The notes under the pieces are model-generated. The model was not told where the DNA came from and did not search any database. It was given only the letters and a program-made list of their open reading frames with translations. Shown piece after piece: positions 8,048 through 15,719 of a stretch of DNA of 23,897 bases (the stretch's first letter is position 1; each line of letters starts with the position of its first letter). The position numbers were made by a program, and so were the translations under genes. Source of the DNA: Desulfovibrio sp. (GTDB taxonomy: Bacteria > Desulfobacterota > Desulfovibrionia > Desulfovibrionales > Desulfovibrionaceae); NCBI RefSeq assembly GCF_019424165.1, contig NZ_JAHZAA010000029.1, positions 7,677 to 31,573 on the forward strand. Direction: 5' to 3'.

Positions 8048-8946
8048 CTACACTCCAGAAAGAAGGCGGAAATGGCAGGTGAAGAATTGAACGAACGCGA
8101 ATGATGGTATCGTAATGTCAATAGATTGATATTACAGGAAAAATGTATTTTCCCCCGTCTGGAGCCGAAAAAATGAATTCTTACCCGGCTTCTTGATGCG
8201 GAATTTTTCTTGTGGCGCGTGTGCTGAAAAACAGTGCGAAAAATATCATATAGCTATTTATGTGAAATTTTTTTCAATATTGTTGCATGACTCACGATGT
8301 GTAGTAATGCTTTTTATATATGAAAGTTATGTGCTTTTTTGATTGCATTTTTACTTTATTATTACAAAAAATAGTAAAATTAAATAATTTATTGTGCAAT
8401 AAAATTTTATCTTGCATTTTATGCTGTTAAAAACAGTACAGCCGTCATTGTGGGCTATATGTGCTTGTTTGCTTGTGCTAAACATCATTTCAAAAAAAAT
8501 GCAAACTACAGAAAAAATTGGGGTATTAAAGTTTATCCAAGGCGTGATTGTTCACGAAAATGAAAAATAGCGTGCGGATCATATTTTTTTCAAGCACAGT
8601 TTTTAGAAAATGGTGATTTCCAACATGCTTTATTTATTATTGATATGCTTTATTTCAGGGATAATTGCTACCGAATTGATACGACTGTTGATGCATAAAA
8701 ATGCCATATAAAGTCGCATGAGGGGCTGGTATTTGGGACAAAAAATTGTTAATGGTAAGCTCTATCAAAAAAAACATGCGATATTGTGAGCTTGTATCGT
8801 TCACGCAAAATATATCCTTCAGCGGGCATTTTTTTTGATTATTGAAAATACCCACTGATTCTATTCTGTAGGGCCGGTTGTCAGGGGCAAAAGATGACTG
8901 ATAAAGCATCTTTATGGTATATTTTTTGTCAGGTGAGAGATGCTAT
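8048..8946. other. Long AT-rich region upstream of the molybdoenzyme-nuo cluster
   Basis: These 900 or so bases contain no confident gene. An 84-codon minus-strand frame at 8655-8909 has no motifs and is probably chance. The stretch 8220-8660 is visibly AT-rich with many A and T runs. It holds inverted repeats at 8112-8135 and 8388-8403 (TTTATTG and CAATAAA around TG), and an imperfect one at about 8780-8815 built on TTGTGA and TTCACG. The promoter of the downstream cluster should lie here, but I could not single one out. Confidence 0.6.
8112..8135. promoter_or_regulatory. 24-bp near-perfect inverted repeat, operator-like
   Basis: GTAATGTCAAT at 8112-8122 and ATTGATATTAC at 8125-8135 are separated by AG. 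The arms are complementary at 10 of 11 positions and the remaining pair is G-T. The size and symmetry suit a dimeric regulator. It lies over 800 bases upstream of the molybdoenzyme start and about 60 bases from the upstream edge of the possible small minus-strand frame, so its target is unclear. Confidence 0.35.
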
Positions 8947-11061
8947 ATGAATGGTAATCAACTTACCCACAGTGTCTGTGGCATGTGTTCAGCGCGTTGC
9001 CCTATTACGGTTGAGACCAGTAATGACACTGTAAAAATGATTTACGGCAACCTGCAAAGCCCCCTGAAAGGTGCATTATGCGCCCGTGGTGTGGCCGGAA
9101 AAGCTCTTCTTGAAGACAATGAGCGTCCACAGACGCCGCTTATTCGCCAGGGGGCGCGTGGCGAGGGAAAGTGGCGTGCCGTGTCCTGGGATGAGGCTTT
9201 GGACTATGTTGCGCAAAAAATCACTGACGCTCAAAGCAGATACGGCAAACAGACCGTTCTCTGGTCTGACCGCGAAGGCCCTTTTGCTGACCTTAGCCGG
9301 GGGTTCATGCGCGGCCTTGGTTCGCCCAATGTCTGCTCGCACAGCCCTTCCTGTGATCTTAACGCGCATCATGCCTGCAAGGCCGTGCTGGGCCTGGGGC
9401 GCGGCATGACCGTGTATGATTTTGCCAATGCCAAACATATTGTTCTGCAGACGCGCAATATTTTTGAAGCCATCAATCTTGGCGAGGCGCGCACCGTCAT
9501 GCAGGCCCTGCGCAAGGGCTGCAAGCTTACCGTCATTGATATCAGGCAGAACGTCACCTCTTCCAAGGCTGACAAGTTCCACATCATCCGTCCCGGTACG
9601 GACTATGCTTTCAATCTGGCTGTCATCAATACCCTGATCAGCGAGAACCTGTACAACAAGGAATATGTCCGCGCCCACACCACGGGCTTTGATGCGCTGG
9701 CTGCCTTTGTGGCGCCGTATACGGCGCAGTGGGCCGCGCAGGAGTGCGGCATTGAGCCGCGGGCCATCACTGATCTTGCGCGCGCGCTGGCTGCCGCGGC
9801 CCCTCAGGTTATCTGGCATCCGGGGTGGATGACGTCGCGCTACGCCGATTCGTTTCAGGTGGGGCGCACGGCGCTGGTCATTACGGCGCTTTTGGGCGGC
9901 ACGGGCGCCAAGGGCGGTATTGTACCCGGGCGCACCCCCAAAGACTGCGGCAAGGCCGGGCTCAAGAAGTTTGTGGATCTGTATCCTGCTGTTAAACTGC
10001 CCAGAGCCGACGGGCTTGGTTTTGACAACAAGGCTTTTGATCCGGGCAAAGGGCTGCTGCACAAGGCTTTTGATGCCATCAGCAATCCCCCGGAAGGTGT
10101 GCCGCCGGTCAAGGTTTACATGGCCTGGCGGCATGACCCCTTACAGGGCTTTCCCGATCCCGATGCCCTCAAGAAAAAACTGGACGGTCTGGAGCTTCTG
10201 GTCAGCACCACGTTTTCCTGGTCCGACACGGCATGGTATGCCGATGTGGTTTTGCCCATGTCCACCTATCTTGAAAGAGAAAGCATCATTGCTGGCAAAA
10301 ACGGCCTCAAGCCGCAGTTCTTTGTGCGTCGGCGGGCCGTGCAGCCCCGCTATGACACCCGCGCCGATTGGGAGATCATCAGCGGGCTGTCCCGTCGACT
10401 CGGTCTGGATAGCCTGACTTTTGACAGCGCCGAGGCCGTCTGGAACTTCCAGCTTGAAGGCACGGGGCTGACCATAGAAGATTTTGACGCCAAAGGTTTT
10501 ATATCCCTTACAGATGATGCTTTGTACGTTGACCAGTCCACGTATGCCTTTCCCACCGGCTCCGGCAAGGTTGAGCTGAGCAGCGAGAGTTACGGCAAGG
10601 GGTTTGCCGAAAATACGGGCGTCAGCATGTTGCCTCCGTACGTTTCGCCCCAGTCACCCCCGGAAGGAGCCTTTCGCATTACCTTCGGGCGCGTGGCCGT
10701 GCACACGCAGGGGCATACCGTCAATAATCCTCTGCTGTTTGAGCAGGTTCCGGAAAATACGGTGTGGATCAATGCCGGCAGCGCCAAAAAAGCGGGGCTT
10801 AAGCCCGGCGACCGGGTGCGTGTGCTTGATGCCAGGGGCGGCAATATGGGCGAGGCCGGTATCAAGATAACGCCTTTTATCCATCCCGAGGCTGTGTTTG
10901 TCGTGCATGGCTTTGGCCACGACCTGCCGTGCGAAAGCCTGGCCGTGGACAAGGGCATTGCCGACAACAAGTGCCTCAAGGGCGGGCTGGACCTGCAGGA
11001 TCAGGGCGGCGGCGGTTTGTCGTTGCAGGAGCACTTTGTTTCGCTTGAAAAAGTGGGCTAG
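8947..11061 (+). CDS. Cytoplasmic molybdopterin oxidoreductase, PsrA/PhsA (polysulfide/thiosulfate reductase)-like
   Basis: The 704-residue protein is a complete molybdo- or tungsto-bis-MGD enzyme of the DMSO-reductase superfamily. An N-terminal [4Fe-4S] site uses C11, C14, C18 and C45. The probable metal ligand is C136 in SHSPSCDLNAHH, following GSPN, as in the thiosulfate/polysulfide branch. Formate dehydrogenases instead have Sec/Cys-His there. The C-terminal cofactor domain contains HTQGHTVNNPLL and HGFGHDLPCES. It has no Tat signal or any signal peptide, unlike exported PsrA/PhsA. I chose ATG 8947 over ATG 8914 because AGGTGAG lies 9 bases upstream and the cluster motif then starts at the usual distance. 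It precedes a matching ferredoxin and an 11-subunit complex I lacking NuoEFG. The substrate is not proven. Thiosulfate, polysulfide or another oxyanion would fit, and formate is less likely. Confidence 0.85.
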   Translation: MNGNQLTHSVCGMCSARCPITVETSNDTVKMIYGNLQSPLKGALCARGVAGKALLEDNERPQTPLIRQGARGEGKWRAVSWDEALDYVAQKITDAQSRYGKQTVLWSDREGPFADLSRGFMRGLGSPNVCSHSPSCDLNAHHACKAVLGLGRGMTVYDFANAKHIVLQTRNIFEAINLGEARTVMQALRKGCKLTVIDIRQNVTSSKADKFHIIRPGTDYAFNLAVINTLISENLYNKEYVRAHTTGFDALAAFVAPYTAQWAAQECGIEPRAITDLARALAAAAPQVIWHPGWMTSRYADSFQVGRTALVITALLGGTGAKGGIVPGRTPKDCGKAGLKKFVDLYPAVKLPRADGLGFDNKAFDPGKGLLHKAFDAISNPPEGVPPVKVYMAWRHDPLQGFPDPDALKKKLDGLELLVSTTFSWSDTAWYADVVLPMSTYLERESIIAGKNGLKPQFFVRRRAVQPRYDTRADWEIISGLSRRLGLDSLTFDSAEAVWNFQLEGTGLTIEDFDAKGFISLTDDALYVDQSTYAFPTGSGKVELSSESYGKGFAENTGVSMLPPYVSPQSPPEGAFRITFGRVAVHTQGHTVNNPLLFEQVPENTVWINAGSAKKAGLKPGDRVRVLDARGGNMGEAGIKITPFIHPEAVFVVHGFGHDLPCESLAVDKGIADNKCLKGGLDLQDQGGGGLSLQEHFVSLEKVG

Positions 11062-11145
11062 CCGCGGCGGACACAGCCGGGCAGTCTGACCATATCCGGT
11101 TTGCAAGCTATGGGGGCGTGCACCCCGGAATAGCGGAGGATGTTT

Positions 11146-11652
11146 ATGAGCAAGTATGTCGTCACCCACAATTCTGCGGAGTGCATCGGCTGCAAGGCCT
11201 GTGAAGTGCAGTGCCGCAGTCTGCATAACGGCGGCGCCGGCGCATTTTTTTGCCGTGTTCTCACCGTGGAGCAGGGCGAGCCGCGCCCGGGCCTGGGTTT
11301 TGTCTATACATCCTGTTTTCACTGTGAAACCCCCTGGTGCGTAAAGGCTTGTCCCACTGGGGCCATGCGCCGCCGCGAGGACGGCATCGTCTATGTGGAA
11401 AAAAAGTTCTGCGTGGGCTGCAAGGCGTGCATTACCGCCTGCCCGTGGGCCGCACCCCAGTGGAATCCCGATACCGGCAAGGTGGACAAGTGCGACCTGT
11501 GCCGCGACCGCATAGACCAGGGGTTGCGCCCGGCCTGTGTGACGACCTGCGCCATGAGCTGCCTCGGCTTCACTGTTCCCTCCGAGGCCAGTCAGGAGCG
11601 GCGGCAGCATTTTGCGGAACAGATACAGAAGCTCCGGCCCACGACACGCTGA
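11146..11652 (+). CDS. Four-[4Fe-4S]-cluster electron-transfer subunit, PsrB/DmsB/HycB-like
   Basis: The 168-residue ferredoxin has sixteen cysteines in four sets: C13-C16-C19-C23, C57-C60-C65-C69, C89-C92-C95-C99 and C116-C119-C131-C135. This is the usual order of the iron-sulfur subunit of molybdoenzymes, and it should pass electrons between the upstream enzyme and an acceptor or donor. There is no signal peptide or membrane anchor, and no PsrC/NrfD gene follows. The next gene is nuoA. I chose ATG 11146 over ATG 11140 because GGAGG at 11135-11139 is six bases away from it. A small GGGGC/GCCCC hairpin follows at 11658-11671 without a T-tract, so transcription could continue into nuo. Confidence 0.9.
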   Translation: MSKYVVTHNSAECIGCKACEVQCRSLHNGGAGAFFCRVLTVEQGEPRPGLGFVYTSCFHCETPWCVKACPTGAMRRREDGIVYVEKKFCVGCKACITACPWAAPQWNPDTGKVDKCDLCRDRIDQGLRPACVTTCAMSCLGFTVPSEASQERRQHFAEQIQKLRPTTR

Positions 11653-11819
11653 ATGTAGGGGCCTTTGCCCCCTGATGCCCGTTTGTTGCGCAGTGCAGAG
11701 GCGGCGGCCTGGTGCGCCAAGACGCGCCATTGCGCCGGAAGCGCGGTTCGCAAGCCGGGTCCGGCAAAGGTCCGGTGCGGTGAAAGCGAATAATTGTGAA
11801 GGAAAGCAAGGTGGCTACC

Positions 11820-12194
11820 ATGGTGCATACAACAGCCGGTCAGGAATATCTTGCCGTACTGCTGCTTATTATCATCACACTGCTTTTTGGTCTGATCACG
11901 CTTTTTGTGGGCCGTTTTTTCCGTATGAGCAGGCCTTATCCGGAAAAGCTTGTGGCCTATGAGTCGGGCAACGAGCCTACGGCTGAACCGCGAACACGTT
12001 TTTCCATCAAATTTTATTATGTAGCCATATTGTTTGTCATTATCGATGTGGAGGCCATCTATCTTTATACCTGGGCCGTAGAGTTTGTGCGCCTTGGCAG
12101 CCTTGGCATGGTGGAAATGTTCACCTTTATGGCCCTGCTGGTGCTTGGCTACCTGTATGCCTGGAAGAAGGGGGCGTTCCAATGGGTGAAGTAG
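11820..12194 (+). CDS. nuoA: Complex I subunit NuoA
   Basis: The 124-residue, three-helix membrane subunit of NADH:quinone oxidoreductase type complexes shows the signatures YESGNEP near residue 47 and FYYVAILFVIIDVEAIYLY. It stabilises the junction of membrane and peripheral arms beside NuoH. I use ATG 11820 with CAAGGTGG just upstream. GTG 11811 (AAGGA seven bases upstream) and GTG 11796 are in-frame alternatives that would add 3 or 8 residues. The 167-base gap before it shows no clear promoter. It overlaps nuoB by 13 bases. Confidence 0.93.
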   Translation: MVHTTAGQEYLAVLLLIIITLLFGLITLFVGRFFRMSRPYPEKLVAYESGNEPTAEPRTRFSIKFYYVAILFVIIDVEAIYLYTWAVEFVRLGSLGMVEMFTFMALLVLGYLYAWKKGAFQWVK

Positions 12195-12733
12195 TCGCAA
12201 AGTCCGGCGGGCCTGTGCACACCGGCGGGCAGCCGCTTGAGGTCAGCAAGGATGGTCTGCGTTTTTTTCCCGGCGCGGGCGCTGTTATAGGGCCGCTCAA
12301 CGCTCTTGTGAACTGGGGCAGGGCGGGGTCCATCTGGCCCGTAACCTTTGGGCTGGCCTGTTGTGCCATTGAAATGATGGCTACCGGGGCAGCCCACCAC
12401 GACCTTGACCGCTTCGGCATTATTTTTCGCGCCAGTCCCCGGCAGGCAGACTGTATGGTGGTGGCGGGCACGCTGAGCAAAAAGATGGCTCCGGTGTTGC
12501 GCCGCGTATACGACCAGATGCCCGAGCCGCGCTACGTGCTCGCCATGGGCAGTTGCGCGTGCAGCGGCGGGCTGTTTCAGTCTTACGCCGTGACCCAGGG
12601 CGTGGACCTGATTGTGCCTGTGGATGTTTACGTGCCTGGCTGTCCTCCGCGCCCGGAGGCGCTGTTTGACGGCTTTATCCGGCTTCAGGAGATCATCAAC
12701 AAGGAGCAGATGCGATGGAGTCCCTGGAGATAG
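12182..12733 (+). CDS. nuoB: Complex I subunit NuoB, N2 cluster protein
   Basis: The 183-residue peripheral-arm subunit carries the terminal [4Fe-4S] cluster N2 that reduces quinone. All ligands are present: the tandem cysteines C60-C61 in GLACCAIEMM, C125 in GSCACSGG and C154 in VPGCPPRPE. The first 25 or so residues are a variable leader. It overlaps nuoA by 13 bases and nuoC by 19 bases, so the three genes are very likely translationally coupled. It is clearly distinct from EchC earlier in the window, which has the hydrogenase-type CxxCxxC spacing. Confidence 0.95.
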   Translation: MGEVVAKSGGPVHTGGQPLEVSKDGLRFFPGAGAVIGPLNALVNWGRAGSIWPVTFGLACCAIEMMATGAAHHDLDRFGIIFRASPRQADCMVVAGTLSKKMAPVLRRVYDQMPEPRYVLAMGSCACSGGLFQSYAVTQGVDLIVPVDVYVPGCPPRPEALFDGFIRLQEIINKEQMRWSPWR

Positions 12734-13272
12734 CGGACCGCCTGCGCGGAGTTTTTCCTGAAGAAGTGCTGGACGTGCGCGAATTTCGTGGGCAGGTGGC
12801 GGTTCTTGTGCGGCCCGGTCGCATTCTGGATCTGCTGGCCCATCTGCGCGATGTTTTTGACATGCGGCATCTGCAAGCCCTGTGCGGCGTGGACAACAGC
12901 CGTAGAAAGCAGCCGGGCCTCAGCCCTTTTGAAGTGGTCTATCAGCTTTACTCCATCAACCAGCGGCATGGCATCCGCCTGCGGGCTATGGTGGACGATC
13001 CGGAGGAAGGCATTGATTCGGCCGTGCCGCTCTGGACCGGGGCCAACTGGCTGGAGCGCGAAACCTGGGACCTTGTGGGCATACATTTCAGGGGGCATCC
13101 GGATTTGCGTCGCATTCTTCTGCCCGATGACTGGCAGGGACATCCGCTGCGCAAGGAATATCCCGTGAAGATTCCGGCCCGGGGGCATGAGGAATGGGAG
13201 GGCCTGACAGCCCTGCGCAAGCGCGCCGCAGAACTGGATGCCCTGAGCTGGCAGGGGGGTGACAAGGCATGA
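12715..13272 (+). CDS. nuoC: Complex I subunit NuoC (30-kDa type)
   Basis: The 185-residue peripheral-arm subunit has the 30-kDa family signature ERETWDLVGIHFRGHPDL followed by RRILLPDDW and HPLRKEYP. It holds no cofactor and packs against NuoD. It is a separate protein, not fused to NuoD as in E. coli. AAGGAG at 12701-12706 is eight bases before the ATG, inside the nuoB coding sequence. Its stop forms an ATGA overlap with nuoD at 13269-13272. Confidence 0.94.
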   Translation: MESLEIADRLRGVFPEEVLDVREFRGQVAVLVRPGRILDLLAHLRDVFDMRHLQALCGVDNSRRKQPGLSPFEVVYQLYSINQRHGIRLRAMVDDPEEGIDSAVPLWTGANWLERETWDLVGIHFRGHPDLRRILLPDDWQGHPLRKEYPVKIPARGHEEWEGLTALRKRAAELDALSWQGGDKA

Positions 13273-14594
13273 ATGAGCAGCGCAAAGAGCATGTGGAGTG
13301 CGCCGTACCCCACGGCCAGCCTACAGGCAGGCTTTCGGCCGAGGAGCTGAGCGGGCTTGAGCAGAGCGATATTGCCTGCGTCAACTGCCTTGACGACAAC
13401 GATTTTGACGATGCGGATTTTGACGACCGCACCAGCCTGCGCATGGGGCCGCAGCATCCGGCTACACACGGCGTTTTGCGGGTGGACCTTGAGCTTGAAG
13501 GCGAAACCATCGTGCATTGCGACCCGCAGGTGGGGTATCTGCACCGGGGATTTGAAAAACTGGCGGAAAAGTTCACCTATGCCCAGGCCCTGACGCTTAC
13601 GGACCGGCTGGACTATATCGCCGCCATGTCCAACAACACGGGCTATTGTCTGGCAGTGGAAAAGCTGCTGGGCATTGAAGCGCCCCCGCGCGCCCGGTAC
13701 ATCCGCACCATTGCCTGCGAAATGTCGCGCATCAGCTCGCATTTGCTGTGGCTTGCCACCCACGCCCTGGATATCGGGGCCATGACGGTTTTTCTCTACT
13801 GCTTCCGTGAGCGCGAAATGCTGCTCAATCTTTTTGAAGACCTGTGCGGCGCGCGGCTCACCCTCACGTATCCGCGTATCGGCGGGGTGCGCCAGGACGT
13901 GAGCGGCAGGTTCATGAGCGGGCTTCAGGATTTTGTAAACATCTTCCCCGGCCGTATCGTGGAATACGAAACCCTGCTGGATACCAACCGCATCTGGCTC
14001 AAGCGTACTGTTGGCGTGGGCAAGGTCAGTGCGGATGAAGCCCTGTCGCTGGGCCTTACCGGGGCCTGCCTGCGTGGTTCGGGCGTGGATTATGACGTGC
14101 GCCGCCATGCGCCCTATGATGCGTATGCCCTGCTGGATTTTGCGGTTCCTCTGGGCGCGGACGGCGATATCTACGCCCGTTACCGCTGTCGTATGGAAGA
14201 GCTGCGCCAGTCCACGCGCATCCTGCAGCAGTGTATTGATGCTCTGCCTCCCGGCCCCACGCTGGCCGAAGACGCCCCGGATCTGCTCATGCCGCGGTCA
14301 CGCTGGCACGGCACGCCCGAGACCACCCTTTACGGCGGCGGGCTGCGCGCCGTCATGCGCGACAGAAATATCTACATGGCGGGCGATGTGTTTGTATCCA
14401 CAGAAGCTCCCAAGGGCGAGCTGGGGTTCTACTTCATCTCCAACGGCAGCAGCCGCCCGTACCGCATGCATGTGCGTGCGCCGTCTTTCATACACATCGG
14501 CGCGCTGGCAAGCATCGCCAGGGGCGGACTTATCGCCGACCTGATTGCAAATATCGGAAGCCTGGACGTGGTGCTGGGCGAATCGGACCGCTGA
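13269..14594 (+). CDS. nuoD: Complex I subunit NuoD (49-kDa type) with acidic N-terminal extension
   Basis: The 441-residue quinone-site subunit is related to hydrogenase large subunits. The quinone-binding residues are intact: H67 in GPQHPATHG (60-68) and Y116 in DRLDY (112-116), spaced as His59 and Tyr108 are in the mitochondrial subunit. The [NiFe] cysteines are absent, as expected for Nuo. The C-terminus LDVVLGESDR is canonical. The first 57 residues before MGPQHP are longer than usual and include CVNC (37-40) and a run of Asp/Asn at 41-53. No internal start with a good ribosome site is evident that would remove this extension. Confidence 0.95.
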   Translation: MNEQRKEHVECAVPHGQPTGRLSAEELSGLEQSDIACVNCLDDNDFDDADFDDRTSLRMGPQHPATHGVLRVDLELEGETIVHCDPQVGYLHRGFEKLAEKFTYAQALTLTDRLDYIAAMSNNTGYCLAVEKLLGIEAPPRARYIRTIACEMSRISSHLLWLATHALDIGAMTVFLYCFREREMLLNLFEDLCGARLTLTYPRIGGVRQDVSGRFMSGLQDFVNIFPGRIVEYETLLDTNRIWLKRTVGVGKVSADEALSLGLTGACLRGSGVDYDVRRHAPYDAYALLDFAVPLGADGDIYARYRCRMEELRQSTRILQQCIDALPPGPTLAEDAPDLLMPRSRWHGTPETTLYGGGLRAVMRDRNIYMAGDVFVSTEAPKGELGFYFISNGSSRPYRMHVRAPSFIHIGALASIARGGLIADLIANIGSLDVVLGESDR

Positions 14595-14602
14595 GGCCCC
14601 GG

Positions 14603-14640
14603 CGCGGGCATGCCCGCGTCTGTCCGGCCGCCCGGCGGCC
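14603..14640. repeat. Two tandem GC-rich hairpins between nuoD and nuoH
   Basis: CGCGGGCATGCCCGCG at 14603-14618 is a perfect 16-bp palindrome. Directly after it, GGCCGC at 14626-14631 pairs with GCGGCC at 14635-14640 around a 3-base loop. Neither is followed by a T-run, so they look like RNA processing or stability elements and not terminators. They sit in the 91-base gap exactly where nuoEFG would lie in the standard operon order. Confidence 0.6.
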
Positions 14641-14685
14641 TGTAGGCGCAACATGACAAAACGGGTCTGAAACAGGACAAGCCAT

Positions 14686-15654
14686 ATGGACATACTGCTT
14701 ATTCTGCTGCAACTCATCGTGCTCTTCGTGCTTGTGATGCTGCACGTGGCCTACGCCACGTACTGCGAGCGCAAGGTCATCGGGCATATCCAGATGCGTC
14801 TCGGCCCCATGCGTGTAGGCTGGCACGGTCTTTTGCAGCCCATTGCCGACGGCATAAAGAGTTTTTTTAAAGAAGATATCATCCCCACTGCTGCGGACAG
14901 GCCCATTTTTCTGGCGGCTCCCATCATCTGCCTGGTTCCGGCTTTCGCTTCTCTTGCCATCCTGCCCTGGGCCGAGGGATGGGCCGTTACCGATGTGAAC
15001 ATCGGCCTGCTTTTCGTTTTCGCCATGAGCTCCATCGGCGCTTACGGCGTGGTGCTGGCGGGCTGGGCTTCCAACTCCAAGTACAGCTTTCTTGGCGGAT
15101 TGCGCGCTTCGGCGCAGGTGATCAGCTACGAGATAGCCATGGGGCTGAGCCTTGTGGGCGTCATGCTGCTTTCCGGTTCGCTCAACCTTGGCGACATTGT
15201 TGAGGCGCAGGGCGACAGCTTTTTCGGCATGTTCATTTTTCGGCAGATTATCGGCTTTTTTGTGTTCTGTGTGGCCATGCTGGCCGAAACGAACCGGGTT
15301 CCTTTTGACCTGCCCGAGGCGGAAACAGAGCTTGTTTCAGGCTACTCCACCGAATACAGCGGCATGCGCTACGCGCTTTTTTTCATGGCCGAGTACACAT
15401 CCATGTTCGTTATGGCCACTGTGGGAACAATATGTTTTCTCGGCGGCTGGAACGGACCGGTAGACCTGCCGTTTTTTCCGCCGTTCTGGCTGCTTATCAA
15501 AGTATATTTTATCATGTTCGTTTTTTTCTGGCTGCGCGCCACCCTGCCACGCTACCGCTACGACCAGTTGATGTCTCTGGGCTGGAAGGTGCTCATTCCC
15601 CTGGCGCTGCTCAACATCGTGCTGACGGCCATCGGCAGGGCCGTATTCGGCTAG
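14686..15654 (+). CDS. nuoH: Complex I subunit NuoH
   Basis: The 322-residue membrane subunit forms the quinone-chamber floor and links the peripheral arm to the pumps. Conserved blocks are CERKVIGHIQMRLGPMRVG near residue 27, GLRASAQVISYEIAMGLSLV near 133, and AETNRVPFDLPEAETELVSG followed by YSTEYSGMRYALFF, the charged loop facing NuoB/NuoD. The length is normal. AGGACAAG precedes the ATG. The nuoE, nuoF and nuoG genes are missing upstream. Confidence 0.95.
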   Translation: MDILLILLQLIVLFVLVMLHVAYATYCERKVIGHIQMRLGPMRVGWHGLLQPIADGIKSFFKEDIIPTAADRPIFLAAPIICLVPAFASLAILPWAEGWAVTDVNIGLLFVFAMSSIGAYGVVLAGWASNSKYSFLGGLRASAQVISYEIAMGLSLVGVMLLSGSLNLGDIVEAQGDSFFGMFIFRQIIGFFVFCVAMLAETNRVPFDLPEAETELVSGYSTEYSGMRYALFFMAEYTSMFVMATVGTICFLGGWNGPVDLPFFPPFWLLIKVYFIMFVFFWLRATLPRYRYDQLMSLGWKVLIPLALLNIVLTAIGRAVFG

Positions 15655-15719
15655 GGCGGTCGGCCTTGCCCGTGATGGAATTATGGTATTCATGAAGGTT
15701 TCTGCTTTGGAGGCCACTG

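Noticed and set aside
8200..8235. Sigma54-type promoter (GG and GC elements near TGGCGCGTGTGC)
   Set aside because: The spacing between the GG and GC elements is 7 bases, not the required 10. I found no valid site elsewhere in the upstream regions.
8655..8909. 84-codon minus-strand frame upstream of the molybdoenzyme
   Set aside because: It has no motif, no clear ribosome site and codon use unlike the neighbouring genes.
8947..11061. Formate dehydrogenase (FdhF-like) identity for the molybdoenzyme
   Set aside because: The metal-ligand region reads SPSCDLN, not the Sec/Cys-His motif of formate dehydrogenases, and no in-frame TGA is present.
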